This document shows positions 24,339-31,471 of a stretch of DNA of 58,983 nt, in pieces (positions within the stretch are counted from its first letter, which is position 1; each line of letters begins with the position of its first letter). Both the position numbers and the translations under genes were made by a program. The notes under the pieces were generated by a model. It was not told the origin of the DNA, searched no databases, and saw only the letters and a program-made list of their open reading frames with translations. The stretch is from a virus. The stretch lies in the IMG/VR virus record IMGVR_UViG_3300044712_002220, positions 1 to 58,983 of that record. The stretch is one strand, 5' to 3'.

Positions 24339-24797
24339 CTACCTCCACCCGCGGGAGCGCGGCTCCCCGGTCTCGAGGATCGGGAAGCCGGCGGAGTCGA
24401 CCTGGCCGGAGGACCGGGCCTGCGTGACGAACGGCCCGCCGCCGGGGCCGGACGCGGCGCTCGAGTCGACCAGCGCGGGCGTGGTGGTCCCGTCGGCGAC
24501 GCGCTTCAGCCACGCCATCGCGTCCTGGTACCCGAGGCGCGTCGCCTGGCCTCCGGGGTCGTCGGGGTTGAACCCGCGCCGGCGGAGGAGGTTCCAGGCC
24601 GCGATCTGCGCCACCGCCATGATGAGGTCGGCGGAGGGCGTGACGATCGGCAGGGTGAACTTGTTGCGGAGGAACCCGTCGGCGAGGGTGGACGCCGCGT
24701 CGAGCTGCGCCTGCTGGTCCGCGACCGACACGTCCCCGAGCGCCGCGGCGGGGATGCCGTAGGCGTAGAGGTTCGCGATCGTGGCGTAGCTCGACAC
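24339..24797 (-). CDS. Head-tail connector (Mu gp36-like, DUF1320), 152 aa
   Basis: Begins with YATIANLYAYGIPAAALGDVS, the DUF1320 pattern, followed by a helix (QQAQLDAASTLADGFLRNKF) with the conserved LPIVTPSADL and AAWNLLRRRGFNPDDPG. These match the Mu gp36 connector family. Lies between the capsid block and the gpG-like gene, as expected. Confidence 0.8.
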   Translation of the reverse strand: MSSYATIANLYAYGIPAAALGDVSVADQQAQLDAASTLADGFLRNKFTLPIVTPSADLIMAVAQIAAWNLLRRRGFNPDDPGGQATRLGYQDAMAWLKRVADGTTTPALVDSSAASGPGGGPFVTQARSSGQVDSAGFPILETGEPRSRGWR

Positions 24798-24812
24798 GGG
24801 GTCTCCGCCGGG

Positions 24813-25205
24813 CTACTTCGCGGCCTTCGAGCCCTTCGCGGTGACCTTCTCGGCCTCCGCGTCGGCGGTGGCCTTCGCCTTCTTGGCCTCGTCCGCCTTC
24901 GCCTGGGCGGCGGCGAGCGCCTTCTCGGCGTCGGCCTCGGCCCTCGCGGCATCCGCGGCGGCGGCGGCGGCGCGGCGCGCGGCGGCCTCGGCGGGGCTGT
25001 ACTCGATGACGATGAGGAAGCCCGCGGCCTCGTCCTCCTTCAGCTCCGCGAGCTCGGTCGGCGTGACCTCGAGGTCGGTCTTGCCGGTCTCGAAGTGGAC
25101 GCCCTTGCCCGGGCGGGAGCGCCCGAGGCTGTAGTAGCCCTTGAACTCCTCGCGCTTCGGGACGACGACGGTGACGGGGATCTTCTGGGGAGCGGTCTCG
25201 GCCAT
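24813..25205 (-). CDS. Hypothetical capsid-proximal protein, 130 aa
   Basis: Residues 1-65 are a small folded part (IPVTVVVPKREEFKGYYSLG, TPTELAELKEDEAAGFLIV). Residues 68-125 are an uninterrupted Ala/Glu/Lys coiled coil. Corresponds to the short gene between capsid and gp36 in Mu-like phages (Mu gp35 position). Role unknown. Confidence 0.65.
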   Translation of the reverse strand: MAETAPQKIPVTVVVPKREEFKGYYSLGRSRPGKGVHFETGKTDLEVTPTELAELKEDEAAGFLIVIEYSPAEAAARRAAAAAADAARAEADAEKALAAAQAKADEAKKAKATADAEAEKVTAKGSKAAK

Positions 25206-25233
25206 GGTGGCGGTCTCCAGGGGTCAGGGGAGA

Positions 25234-25266
25234 GCGCCGGGCGGCTCACGGGGAACCGCCCGGCGC
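25234..25266 (-). terminator. Strong hairpin downstream of the capsid gene
   Basis: Perfect 11-bp inverted repeat GCGCCGGGCGG (25234-25244) and CCGCCCGGCGC (25256-25266) with an 11-base loop, located just after the major capsid stop on the minus strand. No U-run follows. It may be a partial terminator or an mRNA-stabilising stem that raises capsid expression over downstream genes. Confidence 0.6.
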
Positions 25267-25290
25267 GGGCGAGGCGTCAGGCGGCGCGGC

Positions 25291-26226
25291 CTACGCCGTG
25301 TTCTTCACGCAGAGGAAGTACGGGCCGTACCCGGCGGCGCCGCGGGCGCGGACGCCGTAGAGGTACTCGTCCCGCATGAAGACGTTCTCGTCCTCGGGCA
25401 GGTTGAGCCACGAGAACTCGGCGGGGATGCGGTTCTGGAAGACGAACGGCTTCACCACGCGGTCCGTGCAGGCGAGGTACCAGGTCGTCGCGGAGTCCGC
25501 CTCGAGGCGCGGGAAGACCACGTACTTCAGCTTCCCGAAGAACGGGTTCTCCTGCGTGTACGTCGATCCCGCCCCGAAGGTCGCGCCGGGCGCGATCTGC
25601 TTCGTGTTGCAGATCTGCTCGGCGACCGTCTCGAGGCTCGGCGGCACGATGAGGGTGTTGAACTCCAGGGACATCGGGACGCCGTTCTCCGACTTGAGCA
25701 CCCGCGCCGCGGCGCGGACGATCCGGAGGTTCTCGAAGGTGAGCGCCTTCGAGGTGTTCAGGTTCGCCTGCGTCCCGAGGTTCGAGTCGTCCGGGTTGAC
25801 CGGGTGCGACGCGGAGAAGAACGCCTGGCCGTCGTGCGCGAGCGCGCTCGACCCGGCGATGATGGCCTCGGCGAGGATCTTGTCGGGCCAGAGCTTCGAC
25901 GCCTCGGCGAGCATGCTCACCGCCTGCGACGTGAAGAGGCCGTACTTGTCGTCCTCGAACTTCGTGCGCTTGACGCCGAAGGTGTCCTCGAAGAGGCGGT
26001 TCTTGAGGCGCTGGACGTTGAGCGAGAGGTTGTTCACCTGGCGCTCGCCCATCCACTCCCGGAGCTCCGGGACGCGCTTCAGCCAGGGGTAGAACTCCTC
26101 CTCCGTCTCGCTCTTGATCTCGGTGGCGAGGAGCTGCCAGTAGGTCTTGGTCTGGTCGAAGACGCTCCCGAAGAGCGTCTTCATCCCGTAGAAGGCGAAC
26201 GCGAGGTTGGACGGGGTGATCAGCAT
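25291..26226 (-). CDS. Major capsid protein (Mu gpT-like), 311 aa
   Basis: HK97-fold capsid of the Mu gpT family: it starts with LITPSNLAFAFYGMKTLFGS, has LLATEIKSETEEEFYPWL, the P-E-L-R-E-W-M-G-E-R motif (residues 53-62), then NLSLNVQRLKNRLFEDTFGV and DGQAFFSASHP. ATG at 26226. Upstream are the decoration protein and protease/scaffold genes; a strong hairpin follows downstream. Confidence 0.9.
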   Translation of the reverse strand: MLITPSNLAFAFYGMKTLFGSVFDQTKTYWQLLATEIKSETEEEFYPWLKRVPELREWMGERQVNNLSLNVQRLKNRLFEDTFGVKRTKFEDDKYGLFTSQAVSMLAEASKLWPDKILAEAIIAGSSALAHDGQAFFSASHPVNPDDSNLGTQANLNTSKALTFENLRIVRAAARVLKSENGVPMSLEFNTLIVPPSLETVAEQICNTKQIAPGATFGAGSTYTQENPFFGKLKYVVFPRLEADSATTWYLACTDRVVKPFVFQNRIPAEFSWLNLPEDENVFMRDEYLYGVRARGAAGYGPYFLCVKNTA

Positions 26227-26252
26227 GACGTGTCTCCTTGGCGCGCGAGCGC

Positions 26253-26690
26253 CTAGTCGATCTCCACGAGGACGCCGTTGGTGCTGTCGACGGCGAGGGC
26301 GCGCCCCGCGAGGATGGACGAGGTCGAGGTGTGCCGGACCGTCTGGTCGTCCTCGACGTAGCAGGGGCCCGGGGGCAGGCCGGCAGCCGCCTTCACCGCG
26401 ATGTCCGCCTGGGTGACGAGGTCGGTCGCCTTGTTGGCGAACCAGAACGCGCCGCGGCGGACCACGATGCTGACCGCGCCGTCCGCGCCGGTGTTCGCGA
26501 CGGTGTCGGTGGCGACGCCGACGACGATGTTGTCCCCGGCGGCCGCGGCCTTCGCGTAGCCGGAGGAGTTCAGGGCGACCATGCCGCCCTGGTAGATGGT
26601 GACGCCGGTCGCGACCTTGTACTCGACCAGCGCGCCGATGGCGTGATCGCCCCGGCGGACGGTGCTGCGGGTTGCGGACAGTGCGGCCAT
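26253..26690 (-). CDS. Head decoration/capsid accessory protein, 145 aa
   Basis: Beta-barrel-like protein with VTIYQGGMVALNSSGYAKAA, GDNIVVGVATDTVANTGADG and AFWFANKATDLVTQADIAV. These resemble the head decoration proteins (DUF2190-like) that lie between scaffold and capsid in Mu-like phages. ATG at 26690. Confidence 0.75.
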   Translation of the reverse strand: MAALSATRSTVRRGDHAIGALVEYKVATGVTIYQGGMVALNSSGYAKAAAAGDNIVVGVATDTVANTGADGAVSIVVRRGAFWFANKATDLVTQADIAVKAAAGLPPGPCYVEDDQTVRHTSTSSILAGRALAVDSTNGVLVEID

Positions 26691-26714
26691 GGACGTGTCT
26701 CCTTCGGGAGGGTG

Positions 26715-27248
26715 CTACTGGGCGGACGCGGCGACCTTCGCGACGTCCTCGGGCTTCACGCCGAGCTTGGCCGCGATGCTCTTCTGCTCGTCCGTGACGG
26801 CGGCGGGCGTCGGCTCCTGGCCGGGCTTCTTCGCGTCGACGACGGGGGTGACGACCGGCGCGGCCGCGGCGAGGAACGCCTCGAGCGACGCGATCGGCTG
26901 GTCCTTCGCCCACGCCTCGAGCGCCGGCGGGAGCTTCCCCTCGCGCTTGCCCTGGTCGATGAGCGCGTCGCGCTTCGCCTGGAGCTGGGCCTTCTCGATC
27001 GCGTCGAGCTTGGCAACGAGGCCCGGGACCTTCTCGGCCTCGGCCTTGAAGCCCTGGATCGCGCCGAGCGCCTCGGCGGAGGTGGCCTTGCCGGTGAGGG
27101 CGAGGACGGGGGCGAGCGCGTCGGCCGCGGCCTTCGCCTCGGTGCGGGCGCGGGCGCCGTCGTCCTGCACGCGGGCGAGCGCGGCGATGATGTCGGCCTC
27201 GGAGGCGGTCTCGGGGAGGCCCAGGCGGGCGGCGATGAGCTTGAGCAT
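26715..27248 (-). CDS. Nested scaffold protein, 177 aa
   Basis: In-frame ATG at 27248 (residue 272 of the protease gene) preceded by AAGGAG with 6-base spacing, one of the best ribosome-binding sites in the operon. The product is the Ala/Lys/Glu-rich helical scaffold alone (LKLIAARLGLPETASEADII ... EDVAKVAASAQ). This repeats the lambda C/Nu3 and Mu I/Z arrangement, in which a separate scaffold is made from within the protease gene. Confidence 0.8.
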   Translation of the reverse strand: MLKLIAARLGLPETASEADIIAALARVQDDGARARTEAKAAADALAPVLALTGKATSAEALGAIQGFKAEAEKVPGLVAKLDAIEKAQLQAKRDALIDQGKREGKLPPALEAWAKDQPIASLEAFLAAAAPVVTPVVDAKKPGQEPTPAAVTDEQKSIAAKLGVKPEDVAKVAASAQ

Positions 27249-28061
27249 GTGCGGCTCCTTCGGATCCGCGCTGGGCGCGGGGGTGATGGGGGCGGGGTGC
27301 GGCACCGCCGCGTGCGCGGCGAGCCGGAGCGTCTGGGGGGTCTTCTCGAAGCGGTCGAGCGCGGAGGCGTGAAGCGCGACCACGGCGACGTCGGCGTCGC
27401 CCTCGGTCTCGTGCGAGAGCCCGGAGTCTTTCGCCTCGGCGGCGGTGAACCACCGCTCCTCGGCCATCCACGCCTTGACCTCGTCGAGGGGCTTCCCGGT
27501 GCGCTTCGCGTAGGTCTCGGCCATGAGCGCCGAGGCCTGGTCGAGCCGCTCCGCGAGCTTCCGCATGTCGCCGGACTCGCCGGCGGCGTGCGGGGTGCGC
27601 GCGTTGTGCACCATCCACTGCGCGTTCGCGGCCGTGACCCGATGGTCGCAGGCGAGGGCGATGACGGACGCGATCGAGGCGGCGAGGCCGTCGACCGAGC
27701 AGACCTTCTTCGCGGCCTCGAACCGGGCGATGGCGTTGTAGATCGCCAGACCCTCGAAGAAGTCGCCGCCGGGGCTGGAGACCCTGACCCGGAGCTCCGA
27801 GCAGCCGCGGCACGCCTCGAGCGCGCGCACGACGTCGTTCGCGGAGACCCCGGAGGAGAAGAGCCCGGAGCCGCCGCCGATCTCGTCGTAGAGGTACAGC
27901 TCCGCGACGCCGCCGGCCTGCGCGCGGACGTACGAGGACTTCCCGAATCGGAGCGGCTCGGCGCCCGCGGGCCCGGCGATGATGCGGGCCTCGGGCGCCT
28001 GGCCGGCGAGGAGGGCGACGCGCTGCGGGGCGTGGATTCCGCTCACGTGAGCGGGTGGCAC
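26715..28061 (-). CDS. Head maturation protease (ClpP/S14-like) with C-terminal scaffold domain, 448 aa
   Basis: Residues 45-220 form a ClpP-like serine protease: SSPGGDFFEGL near 95-105, catalytic Ser129 in GLAASIAS, His152 in MVHNA, and the helix following. A Pro-rich linker (252-270) leads to a charged helical scaffold region (272-448), as in Mu I. GTG start at 28061; no clear Shine-Dalgarno, and a 7-bp hairpin lies 22 bp upstream. The scaffold part has its own start (see nested gene). Confidence 0.85.
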   Translation of the reverse strand: MPPAHVSGIHAPQRVALLAGQAPEARIIAGPAGAEPLRFGKSSYVRAQAGGVAELYLYDEIGGGSGLFSSGVSANDVVRALEACRGCSELRVRVSSPGGDFFEGLAIYNAIARFEAAKKVCSVDGLAASIASVIALACDHRVTAANAQWMVHNARTPHAAGESGDMRKLAERLDQASALMAETYAKRTGKPLDEVKAWMAEERWFTAAEAKDSGLSHETEGDADVAVVALHASALDRFEKTPQTLRLAAHAAVPHPAPITPAPSADPKEPHMLKLIAARLGLPETASEADIIAALARVQDDGARARTEAKAAADALAPVLALTGKATSAEALGAIQGFKAEAEKVPGLVAKLDAIEKAQLQAKRDALIDQGKREGKLPPALEAWAKDQPIASLEAFLAAAAPVVTPVVDAKKPGQEPTPAAVTDEQKSIAAKLGVKPEDVAKVAASAQ

Positions 28062-28082
28062 GACACGCAGCGCTTCGCAAGG

Positions 28083-28100
28083 GGCGCGCCAGCGCGCGCC
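28083..28100. repeat. GC-rich hairpin before the protease gene
   Basis: GGCGCGC (28083-28089) and GCGCGCC (28094-28100) pair around a 4-base loop. It sits in the only 53-bp gap upstream of the protease start. A perfect palindrome GCTCACGTGAGC follows at 28041-28052. No T-run. It could tune translation of the protease or be a weak processing site. Confidence 0.5.
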
Positions 28101-28114
28101 GGATCCGGGCTACT

Positions 28115-28585
28115 TCACGGGGCCAGGAGCCGTTCCATCCGCTCCCCGAACAGCCCCCGCGCCACGTCGCGCACTGGAGGAGAGAGGCCGGCGAGGAAGG
28201 AGCGGAGCTCCCCCAGCACCTCGCGCATCTCGGCGCCCTCGCGGACGTCCCGGGCGGCCCGGGCCTTCGTCTCGGGGTCGCTCGCGCGGACCGTGACCTC
28301 AACCCAGACCGGCGGCTCGCCGCGCGGGTCGGAGGTGAAGACGCTCTCGGCGCGCAGGCGCTCCACCTCGGCGATGAGAGCGGGGAACGCCTCGGCAACG
28401 ATGCGCGCCACATCCGGGCTCTCCGCCATCGTCCCGACGACGCGCAGGTAGGCCGCGCGCCACTCCGCGAACTTTTCCAGATCGATCGGGGTCGTCGCGT
28501 AGGACTTCCCGCAGATCGGGCAGGACCGCCACCCGCGGTCCGGGCGACGATCAGCGCCGCACTCGCACACCCCGATGGCCGGCAT
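28115..28585 (-). CDS. Zinc-ribbon hypothetical protein, 156 aa
   Basis: The N-terminal CECGAD...SCPICGKSY places four Cys (residues 7, 9, 21, 24) as a zinc ribbon. The rest is mainly helical (FAEWRAAYLRVVGTMAES, EVERLRAESVF). ATG chosen inside a longer open frame because it overlaps the upstream stop region and is preceded by purines. Function unknown. Confidence 0.65.
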   Translation of the reverse strand: MPAIGVCECGADRRPDRGWRSCPICGKSYATTPIDLEKFAEWRAAYLRVVGTMAESPDVARIVAEAFPALIAEVERLRAESVFTSDPRGEPPVWVEVTVRASDPETKARAARDVREGAEMREVLGELRSFLAGLSPPVRDVARGLFGERMERLLAP

Positions 28586-28761
28586 CACCCCTCCCCGCGC
28601 AGCGCGCGCGCCTTGAAGTGCCACCACATCCGCAACGGGTCACGGCTGCGGGTGCGAACCGCCAGCTCGAGCGCATCCACGAGCCACCGCATGCTCAGCG
28701 TCCTGCCGAAGAGGCTTCGCACCGGGACGAGGTCGGACTCGCGCAAGGTCGCGCTTCGCAT
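28585..28761 (-). CDS. Small basic protein, 58 aa
   Basis: ATG overlapping the upstream TGA. Trp-containing helix (LSMRWLVDALELAVRTRSRD, WWHFKARALRGEG), net positive. Ends at the start of the zinc-ribbon gene. No family recognised. Confidence 0.55.
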   Translation of the reverse strand: MRSATLRESDLVPVRSLFGRTLSMRWLVDALELAVRTRSRDPLRMWWHFKARALRGEG

Positions 28762-29258
28762 CACGCCCTCACCAGGAGCCGCCGCACCCACGCCTTGAAC
28801 CGCTGCCACCGCGTCAGCCGCGGCTCGGCCTCGAGCCCGAGGTCCATGCGCGTCAGCGTCAGGGGCGGGATGTCCGTGCGCAGGGCGATCCGGTACGCGA
28901 AGCCGTCGTCCGCCGGGGCGGGCGGCCCGTCCGGAACGACCACCGGGCGGTTCAGGCGCGGCGGCACGACCGCCCAGCCGTCGGGCGGAAGGTGCCGGTT
29001 GACCAGGACCGGCATCCCGAGCAGCGCGGCCGGCGACCCCGGGGCGGCGACGGGGGCCGCGCGGTGGAGCTCATCGGCGAGCCCGGGGTGCACCACCAGA
29101 GCGGCGGGCGGCGGCTCCCGGCGGAGCGCCTCCACGACCGCCTCGAACGTGAGCGGCGTGGCGTCCGGCGGCTTCCACGCGTTCGAGACCGGCGCGTCGC
29201 TGCGCGCCGCCTGGAAGATGAGGTCGTCGATCGCCTTCTGGTCGAGGTCGTCGGGCAT
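28761..29258 (-). CDS. Hypothetical protein, 165 aa
   Basis: ATG at 29258. The sequence has TPLTFEAVVEALRREPPPAALVVHPGLADEL and LLGMPVLVNRHLPPDGWAVVP split by short loops, and a basic C-terminal helix (RWQRFKAWVRRLLVRA). A similar pattern occurs in small phage proteins that mimic capsid-domain strands, but I cannot name a family. Confidence 0.6.
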   Translation of the reverse strand: MPDDLDQKAIDDLIFQAARSDAPVSNAWKPPDATPLTFEAVVEALRREPPPAALVVHPGLADELHRAAPVAAPGSPAALLGMPVLVNRHLPPDGWAVVPPRLNRPVVVPDGPPAPADDGFAYRIALRTDIPPLTLTRMDLGLEAEPRLTRWQRFKAWVRRLLVRA

Positions 29259-29260
29259 GC

Positions 29261-29725
29261 TCACCCCTCCCTGATCGCGCCCGGCCGGGCGCCGTGGACC
29301 TCGAGCGGCCCCGCGGCGCTCCGCCCGTCCGCGGTGACGAGGTCGCCGCGGTTGATGCTCTCCGCCGCGCGCATGAGGACGGCGTTCGGGTCGCGCTTCC
29401 ACTCCTCGATGCGCGCGAGGAGGGCCTGCCGCTCCTCCGGCGGGATCTCGATGTCGAACGCGAGGCGCTGCCTCGCCTCCCAGACGGCGTACGCGGCATC
29501 GTCCTGGGCGCGAACGACGTCCCGCAGCGTCGGGCGCCGCCTGCTCCTCGCCGCGTGGCACTCCCCGAGGAGGCGCTCGACCTCCGCGCGGTGCTCGCGG
29601 ATGTAGACGTCGATGTCGTACCGACCGTCCGTGTCGCCAGGCGCGAACCGGCTCCCCGCCCGCCGCATCTCGAGTGCGATCCGCACCCGCTCCCGCGCCT
29701 CGTCCACCATCGCCATCGTGACCAT
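29261..29725 (-). CDS. Hypothetical protein, 154 aa
   Basis: Start ATG at 29725 selected over the GTG at 29731 because GGAGG lies 5 bases before it. Helical and Arg/Glu-rich (DEARERVRIALEMRRAGSRF, EERQALLARIEEWKRDPNAV). Directly downstream of the antitoxin, overlapping within its end region if the GTG is used. Unknown function. Confidence 0.6.
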   Translation of the reverse strand: MVTMAMVDEARERVRIALEMRRAGSRFAPGDTDGRYDIDVYIREHRAEVERLLGECHAARSRRRPTLRDVVRAQDDAAYAVWEARQRLAFDIEIPPEERQALLARIEEWKRDPNAVLMRAAESINRGDLVTADGRSAAGPLEVHGARPGAIREG

Positions 29726-29727
29726 GG

Positions 29728-30090
29728 TCACCTCCCCGGCTTCGCCGCGCGGCGCCGCGCCCTCGTCGGGTGAGTCGGCCTCTCGGGTTCGACCCCGATC
29801 TTCAAGGGGACCATCTTCTCGCCGAAGAGCGCGTAGGAGTGGAACTCTCCCCCGAGCGCCTCGAGGTAGCGCCGGATGGTCGAGACCTGGACGTCGCGCC
29901 GCTTCTCGAATCGCCCGACCTCGACCCCCGAGACCCCCATCGCCTCCCCGACCTCCTCCTGCGTCCTACCAGCGAGCGCGCGCAGCTCGGCGAGGGTCGC
30001 GCCGTTCACAGAGAACGGGGCCCACCGCTTGTTCTCCGCGATCTTCTCCGGCGACGTGCGTCGGACTTCCTCCCACCGCTTCGTCTCCAT
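29728..30090 (-). CDS. XRE-family antitoxin (HigA-like), 120 aa
   Basis: Residues 24-85 carry an XRE helix-turn-helix: ATLAELRALAGRTQEEVGEA, MGVSGVEVGRFEKRRDVQVS, TIRRYLEALGGEF. It lies downstream of a HigB-type toxin, the order usual for higBA. A basic Pro-rich tail may wrap DNA. Ribosome-binding site GTAGGAGG before the ATG at 30090. Expected to bind the toxin and repress the promoter at 30538-30566. Confidence 0.8.
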   Translation of the reverse strand: METKRWEEVRRTSPEKIAENKRWAPFSVNGATLAELRALAGRTQEEVGEAMGVSGVEVGRFEKRRDVQVSTIRRYLEALGGEFHSYALFGEKMVPLKIGVEPERPTHPTRARRRAAKPGR

Positions 30091-30155
30091 GCAGCCTCCT
30101 ACCTCATACGGTAACCGGGCCCGGGGCGCCCGTCCAGCACCCCGGGCCTCGTGCC

Positions 30156-30530
30156 CTACCTCCGCCACCCGTTCGCCCGAAGGTAGGCGTCCCAGAGCTT
30201 CCCCGCCCGCTTCGCCATCTTGGCCGTCCACGGGCCCTCGTCCGCGACGCCCTTCTTCGCCCCGCCGAGGATGAGCACCGCGGCCCGGTTGGGGTTGAAG
30301 GCGTAGAATACCCGCATCGCAAAGGCCCGCGTGGCCGGGCGAAGCTCAAGGATCGGCTCCTTCGCGTCCGTCACCTTCTTGGCGTGGGGCATGGTGAGGT
30401 GCGGGCCGTACTGGGCGAGTAGCCCGACCGAGTAGTCCACCGCCGCCTGCTGCTCGGGGGTGAGGTCCCGGTACCACTCCACGGCCTCGGCCATCCACAG
30501 CACCGTCGTCGGAATCGGCGTCATCGTCAT
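30156..30530 (-). CDS. RelE/HigB-family toxin (phage Gp49-like), 124 aa
   Basis: DUF891/HigB pattern: EAVEWYRDLTPEQQAAVDYS, LLAQYGPHLTMPHAKKVTD, ILELRPATRAFAMRVFYAF and AAVLILGGAKKGVADEGPW. These proteins are ribosome-dependent mRNA endonucleases. Two ATG codons (30530, 30524) lie right at the predicted transcription start, so the mRNA is probably leaderless. The antitoxin follows 65 bp downstream. Confidence 0.8.
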   Translation of the reverse strand: MTMTPIPTTVLWMAEAVEWYRDLTPEQQAAVDYSVGLLAQYGPHLTMPHAKKVTDAKEPILELRPATRAFAMRVFYAFNPNRAAVLILGGAKKGVADEGPWTAKMAKRAGKLWDAYLRANGWRR

Positions 30531-30537
30531 GAGAAGC

Positions 30538-30566
30538 AGCCTACCGTTTACGGTTGCCGTCGTCAA
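30538..30566 (-). promoter_or_regulatory. Toxin-antitoxin promoter (leftward)
   Basis: On the minus strand TTGACG (30566-30561), 17 bp, then TAGGCT (30543-30538). The predicted start is about 30531, one base before the toxin ATG. The palindrome ACCGTTTACGGT (30543-30554) lies in the spacer and touches the -10, ideal for autorepression. Confidence 0.7.
30543..30554. promoter_or_regulatory. Operator palindrome ACCGTTTACGGT
   Basis: Perfect 5-bp arms (ACCGT/ACGGT) around TT, between the toxin gene and the divergent DUF4942 gene. A half-site ACGGT recurs just upstream of the antitoxin start (30109-30113). Probable binding site of the XRE antitoxin or the toxin-antitoxin complex. Confidence 0.65.
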
Positions 30567-30582
30567 CTGTATAGAGTAGATT
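30554..30582 (+). promoter_or_regulatory. Rightward promoter for the DUF4942 gene
   Basis: TTGCCG (30554-30559), 17 bp, TAGATT (30577-30582). The predicted start is about 30589, at the ATG, so the transcript would also be nearly leaderless. An alternative pair TTTACG/TATAGA (30547-30575) is possible. It overlaps the same palindrome as the toxin promoter. Confidence 0.5.
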
Positions 30583-30589
30583 CGTCTCC

Positions 30590-31471
30590 ATGATGCTCGC
30601 CGCTCTCCCGGCCCCCTCCGACGCACCCGCCTCCGGCCCGGTCATCCCCTCGACCGACCTGGAGGCTCTCCTTGCCCGCCGCGACGCGGCCGTCGGCCAG
30701 CTCCGGACCATCGCCGGCGCGGTCGCTGCGTACCGCGACGTGGGCGACGCCATCTGGCCGCCGCCGAAGGAGGGCGAGGAGCACCGGGGCGCCGGCTCGT
30801 CCTCGGCGCGCTTCACCTTCGACGAGCCGACGAACCAGCAGGCGCGCGGCCGCGGGCACTGGCTCGGCGATGATCGCTGGCTCGAGGCTTCGATCGCCGC
30901 GGTGGACGCGTCCCTCTGGGACCACCTCCTCGACGCGACCGGGCTCCGGACCTTCCTCGACCACAAGGCGCGCGAGGAGTGGCGGGAGCAGATCGAGCAG
31001 CGTCGGACGCCCCCGCTCACCCCCGAGAACGTGCGCGCGACGTTCCAGGGGCTCCACGCCCGCCGCGGCGAGTTCTTCGAGCGCGGGGTCTGCGCGGTGT
31101 TCCGCTCCCTCTCGTGGGACTACAAGACGAACCGGCCTCACGCTTTCGGGAGGCGCATCGTCGTCCGCGGCGTGCACGGGGCCTACGGCTTCCCGGACTC
31201 GCGCCGCTGCGACCTCCTCGATGACCTGGAGCGCGCCTTCCACGTCCTCGACGGAAAGCCCGAGCCGGACCACCGGGAGGGCACGTACCAGCGCCTATCG
31301 CGCCGAAACCGCTCGGACGCCGGGTCCCCGCTCGGGGACGCCTACCTCTCGATCCGGACGTTCAAGAACGGGAACGCGCACGTCACGTTCCTGCGCCCGG
31401 ACCTCGTCGACGAGATGAACCGGATCCTGGCCCGCCACTACCCCGACGCGCTGCCGCCCGCCCGCGACTAG
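30590..31471 (+). CDS. DUF4942 family protein, 293 aa
   Basis: Contains the DUF4942 signature: EFFERGVCAVFRSLSWDYKT, then HAFGRRIVVRGVHGAYGF, LERAFHVLDGKPEPDHREGT, and at the end YLSIRTFKNGNAHVTFLRPD, VDEMNRILARHYP. The family is common in plasmids and phages of proteobacteria; its function is unsettled, and some members are fused to methyltransferases. It is the only plus-strand gene in this region, divergent from the toxin. Its stop shares CTAG with the phosphoesterase gene. Confidence 0.85.
   Translation: MMLAALPAPSDAPASGPVIPSTDLEALLARRDAAVGQLRTIAGAVAAYRDVGDAIWPPPKEGEEHRGAGSSSARFTFDEPTNQQARGRGHWLGDDRWLEASIAAVDASLWDHLLDATGLRTFLDHKAREEWREQIEQRRTPPLTPENVRATFQGLHARRGEFFERGVCAVFRSLSWDYKTNRPHAFGRRIVVRGVHGAYGFPDSRRCDLLDDLERAFHVLDGKPEPDHREGTYQRLSRRNRSDAGSPLGDAYLSIRTFKNGNAHVTFLRPDLVDEMNRILARHYPDALPPARD

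Noticed and set aside
26238-28451. Very long plus-strand open frame opposite protease, decoration and capsid genes
   Set aside because: GC-rich codon bias opens antisense frames. The minus-strand products match known virion families and have ribosome-binding sites; this frame does not.
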